64,000 nt of DNA. Origin: Cylicocyclus nassatus. Lineage: Eukaryota > Nematoda > Chromadorea > Rhabditida > Strongylidae. Below, in pieces: positions 44,397-54,911 of this stretch (its first letter is position 1; every line of letters starts with the position of its first letter). The notes beneath the pieces are model-generated. The model made no database searches. It was not told the DNA's origin and was given only the letters and a program-made list of their open reading frames with translations. Both the position numbers and the translations under genes were made by a program. Location of the stretch: NCBI GenBank assembly GCA_958299035.1, contig CATQJL010000223.1, positions 80,679,322 to 80,743,321 on the forward strand, in the 5' to 3' direction.

Positions 44397-44777
44397 CAAG
44401 GAAAGGATACTTAGTCGAAAGCGCCAATCCAGATGAGACATATATCACCTTAAAGCGCTTGAAACGCTGATTCCAAATCTGCATTTTTTAGCTGCGGAGC
44501 TGTTTTGTAGAGAGAGTTATGAGGGGTGTTTCCTCTGGGGTTGAGGCGCCCTCCACTATTTCTCCCCCTACCTATAAGCATTGTAGAGGAGTACCAACTG
44601 GTGGCAACTGACCTAGCAGTAAGTGACATGCTTGCTAAGGAGGGTGTCAAGGTCTTAGTCCTCTTCGCATGCAACTTTGTCTCAGTTTTTGCAAAATTGA
44701 GCTTTCAAATGGCTTTGAAGCTCTAAAGCTTGAAATTTGTGATGATATTGATGCTATAGAAGTGTTAAAAAACCAAA
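44397..44777. mobile_element. Harbinger-like MITE truncated at palindrome boundary
   Basis: Mirror of 29787-30167. Homology with the left arm stops at 44777, in the middle of the element, marking the outer breakpoint of the inverted duplication. Confidence 0.85.
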
Positions 44778-45151
44778 CATGCCGGCGGCATTTTTGCGGC
44801 AGTTCTCCGCCTCGGCCCCTGTAGAAACGATATCCCCTTTGCATTCCGCGCTAAAAACGATATCCAGCTTGACCCGGTGCCAGCTGTGCTGAGCCCTGCA
44901 GTCAACTTATCATTTATACCGACATTTTTGAGGGAAATTATGATCTGTTGAAAACGAGGTTTCCGAAAAAAATTTTGCTTATTAATCCATATTTTTCCAC
45001 CGATTTGCGACGTTAACATAAGTTAGTGTGTAGAAAGAGGTTTGATGCCTCTGATGAACTTCGCCGCACTGAAAAATAAGGAGGTTTTTAGAAAGTTGTT
45101 GCACGTCAAAGTGAGAACTCGCAAAACGCGCATTACTTTTGAACCAACCTA
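44778..45151. mobile_element. Mariner-type element, right-end fragment
   Basis: Ends 'cgcattacttttgaaccaacc' before TAA, a mariner-like terminus. The left end is lost at the palindrome boundary. No coding frame of note. Confidence 0.45.
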
Positions 45152-45726
45152 ATACTTCGGACAAGAGTGTGTGAGGCAATTTTGTTTTGCGAAAGTTTTA
45201 GTTGCAAATTTCTACAAATCATTCACATGTAGGAGTATTTTTGAGTTACCAGGTTTAACCTAATTCAATGTAGATTCAAGCAGTTATTAATGTAGTTTTG
45301 TTCGATCATAAAACGCTTCATTTCGCGGTAAGCAGAAACTGATTGAGTCCACTTTACTACTGACAAGGGATAGGTAAATAAAGCAAGTGATAAGGAGGCA
45401 GAATAGGCGTGTTTTCGCCTCCATAGGAGTTATAGATACATATACAGATTAGCATACTAACAGCCCTGCTGGAGGCTAATCTGTATATGTACTTCACATT
45501 ACAAAATAAAGCACATTCTATTTACTAATTTCTTCCATCATTTTCCTATGCTTAATCCATTTTTGTAAATCTCATTTTCATTTTTCTTCATGTAATGCAA
45601 AAGCAATTTCTCTACAACTACATTTCCAGATAAGATTTTTTATTCTGCAACTGAACTAGTGTTTGAAATAAAATTTTCATCTACCCATATCTAGCCTCAG
45701 GTTTTGATTTTGGGTTTTTTTATTCT
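45152..45726. other. Unassigned AT-rich DNA
   Basis: Includes a small inverted repeat, 'catatacagattagc' with 'gctaatctgtatatg' (45437-45491). No gene seen. Confidence 0.4.
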
Positions 45727-47500
45727 GATAATCCTTTTTAGACGCAGGCCTATAGACTGTCGTGTCTGCTAGATGTAGCTCAGCGATTTTCTTGTCTAAG
45801 GACTGCGGCATCACAACAAATTCGCCCTTGTCGCTTACAGCATTCGGATTGAGTGTTTTTCGACAGATTCACATAACTCTTTGAACCCTTTCCATGCGCA
45901 TTGTGTCAAATTAGTCTTGCGGTCGTGTGCGAACCTTTTCAAGACTTTATGGGTTTCCAGCGAAAGAACACGGAATCTGCTATCAGCATCTAGGGTAGGT
46001 TCGGCTTCTCTATAGAAAGATCGAGGGAACGACACCATTGGTAAGGAATTACTAGTAACTTGCGTTGTCATGTGAGAGTCGCTTTTGCATCTAACTCGAC
46101 GTCGTAATGAATCACGTAAGCGGTACAAACTTCCCACCACCTTGCGATAAACTGAGGGACCGATGTTTTGTACTGGAGAAAATGAGGGACCGAGACTGAG
46201 AAATTTCAGTGCGCACGAGGATAATTGAGCGTTGCCTACCACAGTGACTTTGTTGGCTTTCACTACATCCTGAGCTAAACTTTCAAGCTTGGGAGGCGTA
46301 GGTCTGCTGTTCAAGGCATGTTGATGGTTCTCAGACTGCGCGCCCGTGAGTCGGTCGTACTTGTTATGCAGTTTAGATTTAGCACTAGAACGCATCGAGT
46401 CGCATATCTTCCGCGATCCGTCCTCAATCCTCATCCAAGTCACGTCTGGCAGAAGACGTTTACACGCTAATTCTTTCGCATTACATTTCAAAATGCAACT
46501 ATACAATACATGTTCCTTCTCTTTGATGATAATGCCCAGCATCGACCGGTAGATATTTCGTACTCTCGGATCATTATCAGACACTCCACAGGTTAGTTCA
46601 ATCTTCTTTTTTGATATGAATGCCGGTATAGTGTTTTCTTCTTGCACCTTCGAAGAAAAGTGGACAGATTGTCGTAACGCTGCAATCTTCTGTCGAAGCG
46701 AATTTGCTTCGCGCACCAGCGAGAGCATGTGTGGCGGTACAGCACCGGCAGTGCCGCTTTTCAAAGCTGCGTTTTAAACGCAATAAAGCGCCGGAAGTGC
46801 CGCATTGTTATATCTGCTTTCATATTTATCGCACGAAAATCTTGTTTACATAGTTTTCATCAGTGTACCTTAAGCTATCCGCCAATGTGTTTAAAATTTA
46901 AAATCTCAATTTTTAGTCAATTACATGTTCTAAATCTTTTTGGTCCCCTTTTTTGCGCTGATAAGCTGATAACAATCTTCAAAATAGTCGCACAAAATTC
47001 TGACAACATACTTGAAATCAGCTCTTCGCAAGCTATCCAATGATGTGTTTAAAAACCTAAAAATCTCAAATTTTTTGTTTCCGATTTTATTGGTCCTTCA
47101 TAGTGGTATTATTGGCTAGGCTGGCCCCGGCCCCTGGCTGCCGTGACCTATCAATATCGATCATTGTTAAAGATTCATTTTTTGTATTATGGAAGCAAGT
47201 ATTTACACGTCGACTTCGGAGTCCAAAGGTGCGCTATGTAGTGGAACATAAAAATGGAAGCCATGAACTTCAATTTTTTGAAATTCGTTGAAAATGCAAA
47301 ATTACATCTAATTGATTTAAAAGTCCCAAGACACAGTAACAGTATTTTCCGATTTTTACTTTGATACTGAATCGCCAGTACAACTTTGACTTTTCAATCT
47401 GAAATTTTTGAATTTTTTAGAATAAAATTCAAACATCTCAGCAGTTCCAAGATACAGTAACGAGCAAATATTGAGGTCAGAGTGGTATCCGAGTTTCCAT
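45727..47500. repeat. Left arm of the PLE palindrome
   Basis: Pairs with about 48560-50345. The outer part (to about 47110) is near-identical between arms; the inner part (47110-47500 against 48600-48930) is clearly diverged. The spacer holds SL element copy B. Confidence 0.85.
45835..46764 (-). pseudogene. PLE N-terminal region, inverted copy
   Basis: 309 codons matching 49278-50205 almost completely (LVREANSLRQ, GPSFSPVQNIGPSVYRK, SFYREAEPTLDADSRFRVLS). It stops where the palindrome's PLE similarity ends and RT is absent from this side. Confidence 0.85.
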
Positions 47501-47778
47501 CTCGTTTCTGAAGATTATAGCCAGTCGGGCCCTGAATAAGTTCAAAACTTTAGAAATTCTTAGGAGAACATTTTATCATTAAATTACAGTTTCATAGCCA
47601 ACGTTATCCCATTACACAGTCCCTCTTCCCCAAGAACAAAAATCTTCTATGTCTTGAGAAATTATTAGCGTCTTGGGCAATTAGGTTCGCATCAATTAGA
47701 TTATTCAACTTTAGTGTTGTCTTTCACTAGAGAGCTCAGGTGCGCCTGCACCCACACTTGTGACCTGCTTCGCACCTT

Positions 47779-48367
47779 CTCAGATAATCGCCGGGGGCAG
47801 GCGGTCCGCAAACTCGCGCTTTTCTGCAAGCGGTCAGCAGAATTTTGTGGCGTGGCCAAACCTTCAGCGGGCGGCACTTCCTTTACGGTCGCATATTCTG
47901 CCAGCGGGCAGCAAAACACCATTTTTTGCAAGCGCTCGGCAAAAAAATTCTTTCAGCGAGCGCTGGTCAAACTTTCAGCAAGCGCTCGGACTCTTTTTAT
48001 GCAGTTTCGGGCGTACGCCGAGAAAAGATGAAACTCTAGGTGGCAGAGGTACCATCGATGGTTTTATTACCCAAGTTTGGGGTACTTTCTATCAGCGGAA
48101 AGTACCTGGGGGTTGCGCGGTCCTCCACAAAGGACCGTGCGGCCCTCGAAATTTTTGCATATTCTCGCGGAAAGTCCGCGAGAATGCGGCCACTGCGCCG
48201 CAGCTAATCCATAAAGGAACCGCGACTGTTCTTCAAGCATTCGTCTTTAATTCCGCCAACTTTCTTCCAAATTTCTGCAAGCGGGCCGCAAAAAATCAAC
48301 AAACTATTTTTCCGGTGCCCGCCTGCCCATAAATCGCATGGCCGCTTGCCCCCGGCGGTTATCTGAG
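47779..48367 (+). mobile_element. SL-RNA-bearing TIR element, copy B, 589 bp
   Basis: Ends CTCAGATAATCGCCGGGGG and CCCCCGGCGGTTATCTGAG, with TT on both sides (47777-47778, 48368-48369). It is GC-rich (unlike its AT-rich surroundings) and carries an SL1-like RNA gene at 48060. No transposase, so it would be moved in trans. It lies at the centre of the PLE palindrome. Confidence 0.9.
48060..48190 (+). ncRNA. SL1-like spliced-leader RNA gene, copy B
   Basis: Leader 48060-48081: starts GGTTTTATTACCC and ends AAGTTTGGG, 20 of 22 matches to nematode SL1. The donor GT follows at 48082. Then come stem GGTACTTTC/GAAAGTACC (48081-48089 with 48098-48106), a second stem CGGTCCT/AGGACCG (48118-48136), an Sm-like site AAATTTTTG (48149-48157), and a perfect 11-bp hairpin with loop AAG (48161-48185). 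This order (leader, stems, Sm site, 3' hairpin) is that of SL snRNAs, which donate the 22-nt leader to mRNA 5' ends. Size about 125-130 nt compared with about 100-110 in known nematodes. Expression is not shown. Confidence 0.75.
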
Positions 48368-48559
48368 TTGTTACGAACGCGCAAGAGCTCAGCCTTGCGT
48401 GTGAGCTCATGATCCATTGGATAGAAAAAATAGAGCTTTCCATTGATATTTCGATTTTCGGACCGTCTCCTAAGACAAACCTTTCCTTGCTACAAGGCAA
48501 ATGAACTGAAGTCCTACATTAGCTAAATAATATGAACAACATCATGAATTGGAGTTTGG

Positions 48560-50345
48560 GTTTCCAAAAATCAGAAATTATGATTTTTGCTACTGAATTT
48601 CACTATAGGTAGGGGGAATTATCGGTTTATAATTCCAAATTGGAAATGCAAGAAGCTGGCAATTTCTATCTCAAAGCAGAAAAGGAAAATCATTATATTT
48701 CACAGTGATTTGGAATTTTTGAATCAATAAGAGTAATTTTTCAATTTCAACGAACTTCACAAATTAAAGTTTATGATCCCAAATTTCAAATTCCGGTATG
48801 CACCGCACTTCTGGTTGTTGAAGTGTCGACATGTAATACTACTTCCATATTACAATACTAAAATGAATCTATTAACAAAAATCGATCTTGATAGGTCACG
48901 GCAACCAGGGGTCGGGGCCAGCCTAGCTAATAATACCACTATGAAGGACCAATAAAATCGGAAACAAAAAATTTGAGATTTTTAGGTTTTTAAACACATC
49001 ATTGGATAGCTTGCGAAGAGCTGATTTCAAGTATGTTGTCAGAATTTTGTGCGACTATTTTGAAGATCGTTATCAGCTTATCAGCGCAAAAAAGGGGACC
49101 AAAAAGATTTAGAACATGTAATTGACTAAAAATTGAGATTTTGAATTTTAAACACATTGGCGGATAGCTTAAGGTACACTGATGAAAACTATGTAAACAA
49201 GATTTTCGTGCGATAAATATGAAAGCAGATATAACAATGCGGCACTTCCGGCGCTTTATTGCGTTTAAAACGCAGCTTTGAAAAGTGGCACTGCCGGTGC
49301 TGTACCGCCACACATGCTCTCGCTGGTGCGCGAAGCAAATTCGCTTCGACAGAACATTGTAGCGTTACGACAATCTGTCCACTTTTCTTCGAAGGTGCAA
49401 GAAGAAAACACTATACCGGCATTCATATCAAAAAAGAAGATTGGACTAACCTGTGGAGTGTCTGATAATGATCCGAGAGTACGAAATATCTACCGGTCGA
49501 TGCTGGGCATTATCATCAAAGAGAAGGAACATGTATTGTATAGTTGCATTTTGAAATGTAATGCGAAAGAATTAGCGTGTAAACGTCTTCTGCCAGACGT
49601 GACTTGGATGAGGATTGAGGACGGATCGCGGAAGATATGCGACTCGATGCGTTCTAGTGCTAAATCTAAACTGCATAACAAGTACGACCGACTCACGGGC
49701 GCGCAGTCTGAGAACCATCAACATGCCTTGAACAGCAGACCTACGCCTCCCAAGCTTGAAAGTTTAGCTCAGGATGTAGTGAAAGCCAACAAAGTCACTG
49801 TGGTAGGCAACGCTCAATTATCCTCGTGCGCACTGAAATTTCTCAGTCTCGGTCCCTCATTTTCTCCAGTACAAAACATCGGTCCCTCAGTTTATCGCAA
49901 GGTGGTGGGAAGTTTGTACCGCTTACGTGATTCATTACGACGTCGAGTTAGATGCAAAAGCGACTCTCACATGACAACGCAAGTTACTAGTAATTCCTTA
50001 CCAATGGTGTCGTTCCCTCGATCTTTCTATAGAGAAGCCGAACCTACCCTAGATGCTGATAGCAGATTCCGTGTTCTTTCGCTGGAAACCCATAAAGTCT
50101 TGAAAAGGTTCGCACACGACCGCAAGACTAATTTGACACAATGCGCATGGAAAGGGTTCAAAGAGTTATGTGAATCTGTCGAAAAACACTCAATCCGAAT
50201 ATCTGTAAGCGACAAAGGGGACAAAGCGGCAATTTGTTGTGATGCCGCAGTCCTTGAACAAAGAAATCGCTGAGCTACATCTAGCAGACATGGCAGTCTA
50301 TAGGCCTGTCTAAGGAATAGGGAAAAAGGAAGGATTATCAGAATT
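48560..50345. repeat. Right arm of the PLE palindrome
   Basis: Mirror of 45727-47500. The outer part includes the PLE N-terminus and the 165-bp-type leader sequence; the inner part is an older, diverged inverted repeat. The right copy has a few small insertions near 50230 and 50320. Confidence 0.85.
49278..50273 (+). pseudogene. PLE N-terminal region
   Basis: 331 codons. Begins MKSGTAGAVPPHMLSLVREA, contains CGVSDNDPRVRNIYRSM, GPSFSPVQNIGPSVYRK and an RT-proximal ISVSDKG motif, after which the frame slips. In intact PLEs this runs directly into RT. The Met at 49278 lies in leader-type repeat DNA and need not be the true start. Confidence 0.75.
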
Positions 50346-50349
50346 AATA

Positions 50350-51257
50350 TAGAAAACTAAGCGACATTTGGACTAATGTGGCTAGATGCGCTGGTCTAGA
50401 TGAACGATTTGTAAGTAGGTTAAAGTTAGACACTCCAAATTGTCCAGTTTTCTATCATCTGATAAAGACGCACAAAATCGCGTCGCAAGATTTACATTCT
50501 ATGTCGCCCGAAGTCTTTAACATCCGACCCATAATTAGCTGTATTGGAGGACCGACAGATCGTATTTCGTGGTTTCTAAATAAAATCGTGAGCCAGCTCT
50601 TGACAAAAGTCCCGGCACACTTATCTAACACTCAGCAATTCCTAGAGCTATTGCACAACACGAAGCTTGAACCTAGTGTTTTCATGGAGTCCTTCGATGT
50701 AACTTCCTTGTACACTAACGTTCACAACGATGATGCATTACAAGCTCTCTCGGAAATGTTAGATAAGCATATAACAACCATAAGTACCTTTGAACTGAGT
50801 AAAACGCAAGCACTGACCCTCACACGAGCATGCTTGAGTTGTAACATCTTTAAATGGTCTGGAAGATACTTCTACCAGACCCGAGGACTCGCAATGGGCC
50901 AGCGCTTAGCGCCAGTCCTTGCTGTGTGCTTTATGAGTAGAATTGAGGAGCCAGTGCTTGCGCGTATGCCACTGATATATGTCGTTACATCGATGACTGC
51001 TGCGTAATAACGTCTACTCAGTCCGAAATGGATGAGTGTTTCAAGTTGCTAAACCAGCAGTCCGAGTACGTCAAGCTCACTCGAAAAACCGCACGAAACG
51101 AATGGCTTCCTTACCTTAACACTCAGATTAATTTTTTCGGTGGTGTTCTCCATGTTAAATGGTACCGTAAAGGAAGCTGCAAGAACATCTTAGTCCATGC
51201 CAAATCGGCTCACCCTACAGAGATGAAAAAAGCGGTTAATCATAATATGATGAAGAC
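50350..51257 (+). pseudogene. PLE reverse transcriptase
   Basis: NCPVFYHLIKTHK, IRPIISCIGGPTDRISWFLN, motif A FDVTSLYTNV, motif B GLAMGQRLAPVLAV, motif C CRYIDDC (YIDD 50986-50997, after a frameshift near 50980), then WLPYLNTQINF and WYRKGSCKNIL. The Penelope hallmark is the absence of any LTR-type RNase H. Cut at 51257 by an inserted element. Confidence 0.9.
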
Positions 51258-52588
51258 CATACCCTCGATACATAGAGCCACGTACTCTGGTAACCTTCAC
51301 TATGAGGGCTATGAGGGGACACAACCTTTACCTGGAAAAAAAACAGAAGTCATCCGGGACGAAGCCTCGGTTGTTATTATCCTAACTATATCGAAATGAA
51401 TGTTAATGAAGCAGATATAGGGAATAGTTTTCCTAGGTTATCACAGCGAAACCGATAATTTGCTTTATAGCCATTTTTGTGTTAAAAAGAATGTTTTTGT
51501 GGAATTTTCGCCACAATTCAAGACAAGATTTTTAAGCTAACCTCTCATTTGACCAAAATCGGGTTTCAGAAGTTTAGGAAAGCTATTGGAGCTAAATAAA
51601 AAGGAGAAACTGCGCTTAAATCTTGCGCAAAAAGTCGCGCACGAAAACGCTGGTCTATCTCGTTAATGAGTGATTTTCAAAGCTTGGGACGTTGTCAGTT
51701 CTCCTCGCCGTGAAATGACGATTAAAATGATATATAATGTTACGGGATTTCGTTGAAACCCCGCGGAGATCTAGACCAGAGCCAAATGCCCCGTCGGCTC
51801 TGGTCTGTCTCCGCTGCTCGTCTGCGTCTCCGCGCGCTGCGCGCTACCTCGCCACCCAAAACGCGGGGCGCGGGGCATTTGGCTCTGGTACCCCTTTCCT
51901 CGCTGTTTCGAACCCATTTTTAGCAAGCTATATATCATTTTGAAGCTCTTGATCTCTATTTTCACGCTGACAACGTCCCAGAACCACATTTTTTGATTTG
52001 ATCGATAAATCCGGCAAAAACCTTGTTTTCAAAAATCTCTTGTTTTTCTTCTAGTTTGACTCTTTTCACGCGGATTTTTCGTGCATTCTATAGATCTTGC
52101 TTCTGTTCATAATGCAGACAACCACCCAGCCCTTACCTTTTCGATTATAGTAGAATTTTTTGCGAAACATAGTAAAAAGTGCGTTTTTCTTTACCTTGTT
52201 CCATTTTAGTGCCTTCGCATCGATTTTTTTCCAGCTTGGGCGATTGTTGCTCAGAACAATAAGCGCAACAATCCAGACAACGTCCCAGAAAACAGAAACG
52301 TCAATGTGGGGGTAAAAATTTAAAGGACGCATCAAAATTCAAAACCCCTTGTTGCGAATTTCTGGTCCTGGAACGAAAACTTGCACTTTGAAAAGCCGCC
52401 AAATGAAAAATTTCAAACCTCATTGCATCGTTTTTATCCAGTTTTCAGTAGTTTCTTTTGCTTTTTACATTTGTTTTACGTCATTTTCTCTTCTCTGATC
52501 TTCCTTGAACAACTTTCACTATTTATGACGTCAGATGCTCAAACAACCTTCACTTTTGACGCCCTGTCTCGAAACTATCGAAGGTATG
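51258..52588. mobile_element. 1331-bp TIR element with 8-bp target duplication
   Basis: Ends CATACCCTCGATA and TATCGAAGGTATG (12 of 13 inverse match), flanked by ATGAAGAC on both sides (51250-51257, 52589-52596). The PLE reading resumes on the far side. The inside is partly palindromic ('gacgttgtcag' at 51689 with 'ctgacaacgtc' at 51967). No transposase. Superfamily unclear; 8 bp would fit hAT. Confidence 0.8.
51776..51889. repeat. GC-rich hairpin-ended segment within the 1331-bp element
   Basis: CCAGAGCCAAATGCCCCG faces CGGGGCATTTGGCTCTGG across a GC-rich centre, in AT-rich surroundings. It could be a tiny nested MITE. Confidence 0.6.
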
Positions 52589-52596
52589 ATGAAGAC

Positions 52597-53390
52597 TGTT
52601 TGGTGTGCACGGGTCACGAAGAACGGTTTGAGTCACGAAAGCTTGCATCGCAAATCGCGCGCAGCAACGGATATGTTTTGCAAGAACATCGGCGTGTCAA
52701 ACAACATCCCGAAAATCATATCCGAACTCGACGCGATTAGATCCCTCTTTGCATGCCGTTTATTTCTGACGAAGTTAGTAAGGCAATCAAACAATGCATT
52801 CATAGAGCCCAACTGCAGGATGATATGATGCTTGAGGATTCCGAATACAATATTAGTTATCAGGATTATCGATTACTTTTATCAATTTCATCAATTTTTT
52901 GCAAAATTTGAGCTACGGGGCTGGGAGTTTGCATAGGGGGTAATCGAGCATGCTGATTTCGAAAACAACACAGCAAACGGGAAATGAAGTGTAGAAGTGG
53001 GCACAGGGAAAGGCTGTACAGGGATGAGACCTTTATTACAGTGTTCACAGAGCCGGGCGGAGCCGGGTAAGCAACCTAGTAACTGTTATATCGGAGGGAC
53101 GGGTAGAAATCTAGGTGTAAGGTTAAAGGAACACTTAGCCAGCAAAAGACGAGGGACTCAAACAGCACCGTTGGGACGGCATAAGACTGAGGTACATGGC
53201 GGAAATGATTATGAAGTTAAATGTACGATTCTGATCTATTAAACTGAGATATGCGCCAGGAAAATTTCGAAGCCGCATGGATCACTATCAAAAATCCAGA
53301 GCTGAATGTCAAGAATGAGTGCTTGTCTATCAGTAGTAAGTTAGCTCCATTCATATCATTATGTGAGCTTAGTGACGCACATAAAAGGCC
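52597..53390 (+). pseudogene. PLE linker and GIY-YIG endonuclease, interrupted
   Basis: Linker pieces (SRKLASQIARSNGYVLQEH, then SNNAFIEPNC in another frame) up to about 52845; a Helitron end with loss of host sequence follows; then CYIGGTGRNLGVRLKEH and APLGRHKTEVHGGNDYEVKC from 53081. The G of GET has become GGT and a stop follows VKCTIL-Y. Inactive. Confidence 0.8.
52846..53079 (+). mobile_element. Helitron, 3' half
   Basis: Shares 'gcaaaatttgagctac' and 'aatcgagcatgctgatt' with the inverse of 6696-6830. Ends with hairpin CCGGGcggagCCGGG, spacer, CTAG (53076-53079), then T. The left border in the PLE is ragged, so it is 5' truncated or the host lost sequence. Confidence 0.75.
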
Positions 53391-53598
53391 TTGACTCACT
53401 GAATGACACTCAGTGACGTCCGTTACCATCAAATGTGCGGGCTTGTCGCTAGCTGGTGGAGTCAAGGTTTGTTCGTTTCTTGGCTTTGAGGGGGTCTCAT
53501 GCTGTGAGTCTCAAACTAGGTCTAGACGGACACAGTGGGAAGAGGCGCTTGAAGGTATGGTGAGCAGGTCAAATAGCCTACAATCCGTTTCCAGAAGT

Positions 53599-53631
53599 CT
53601 GATGATGACGCCGACGTCGAAACGTTAGGTC
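53599..53631 (+). ncRNA. Hammerhead-like motif in PLE tail
   Basis: CTGATGA, stem II GACGccgaCGTC type, GAAAC, GTTAG, GTC: every core base present. Stem I is weak by eye. Same position in the tail as 19896. Confidence 0.5.
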
Positions 53632-53640
53632 AATAAAGTC

Positions 53641-54911
53641 TCCACCGCAGAATCTGGTTGGCAAACACATTACTTACTGACATGACCTTGAATGGTTTAT
53701 TGTGCAAGTGACATATAATTGTAAATGATTTGTAAATGATTCAAATGTCTTTTCAAAATTTTGTAAAAATTGTAGCGATGTGAGAAAAATTCGGACGTGG
53801 TCGCCATTCTGTCCCTTTTTTTTAAATTTCGGTTTTGAGCCCGCAAAAATCCTTGGAAGCATCCCAAAAGAAATCGAAGTTCGTAGCTAACGCGCTCACC
53901 CTCATCGGAAAATTTTCGGCCTACCCATTTCCCCTCCCAAAAAATCTCACGGTGAAGCATTCTGAAGGTGCTTGTAGTAAAAAAAGATATAGAATAGAAA
54001 TATGGTTAGGGGAAGCCGGCATAGACATTGGATCTACCGTATAAAGGAAAAGAAAGGCGAGTTGACCTTAGCATCAGCATTATCAGATGTAAGGACTGGT
54101 TTCATAACTTTCATTATTCATTAAATTTATTGCAGAATCGGTGAAGCTCTATCTAACCCTCTTACTTGTATTTTCTTTGGTCAAACAGTCAAGAATACCA
54201 AAATCATGAGTGCTACCTAGAACTTTTTTACTGCTATAACCTCTCATACGCGAAAAGACCGTACAAGGATTATTCGAATAAATCATAACAAGTTACGCGA
54301 CCTTTGATGATGACACCGATAGTAGCATATATGCGCGAACGCACACTCATGCATAATCCTAGATCACCACCTCCATGTTCCAAACTTTTATTGATCGCAG
54401 CCAATCTTTTGGAAATAGATTGCGAATCTTTCAATTATTGTATTAGAAAAAAGCTAACTCTGAGAGAATGTACAAAACTGGTTTGTCGTGGTTTGATGTG
54501 ACGATTTGTTGCAAAAAATAGAAAACGTCTGTCGAAACGTCAGTCATTCTGTATGCGTTTACCATCATCAATGTAAGATCTATACCGATTGTTTACTTCC
54601 CACTAGCTTTCATTCACAGTGCCGTTTTCGATTGTTTACTGCTCATAATTTTTCGAACATTCCATCATCACAAAGCGTCTTTATGTTTGCACGATCACAT
54701 AACATTTGAGATTTTGAGCAAACGTCAACCCCTTTCTGCTACCTATACGTCACGGTTTGCTCATAAGTCTTGCAAATGCTTTCCGGAAACTCTTGTCCTC
54801 CCTCCAGTTTCGAGAATTTCTTTTGATTACTTACAGAGAGAGACAATCTTGCGCTTTTGGTACTACTGGTATTTAGCAGTGTTGACAATATTGACAATAA
54901 AGTATATATAA
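53641..54911. other. Unassigned DNA
   Basis: Short frames, no motif. No strong inverted repeats seen. Confidence 0.4.

Larger units (their letters stand above)
37627..44777. repeat. Right arm of giant palindrome
   Basis: Mirror of 29787-35154. It is longer because it retains 2237 bp (41212-43448) deleted from the left arm and has gained a 245-bp MITE (43538-43782), while lacking the left arm's 676-bp MITE. Confidence 0.95.
49278..53640 (+). mobile_element. Near full-length Penelope-like element, interrupted twice
   Basis: N-terminal region (49278-50272), RT (50350-51257), then after an insertion (51258-52588) the linker (52597-52845), a Helitron end (about 52846-53079), the GIY-YIG endonuclease (53080-53390) and a tail with hammerhead motif. 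Frameshifts occur near 50220, 50985 and later. It is the most complete PLE in the window and shows the ancestral gene order. Confidence 0.85.

Noticed and set aside
29787..44777. Reading the palindrome as a missing-adapter long-read artefact
   Set aside because: Arms carry different insertions with exact target duplications and different microsatellite lengths, which a single folded molecule cannot give; haplotype joining is still possible.
47760..48332. 190-codon frame across SL element copy B
   Set aside because: It crosses the terminal repeats and the SL RNA unit; long only because the element is GC-rich. Not a transposase.
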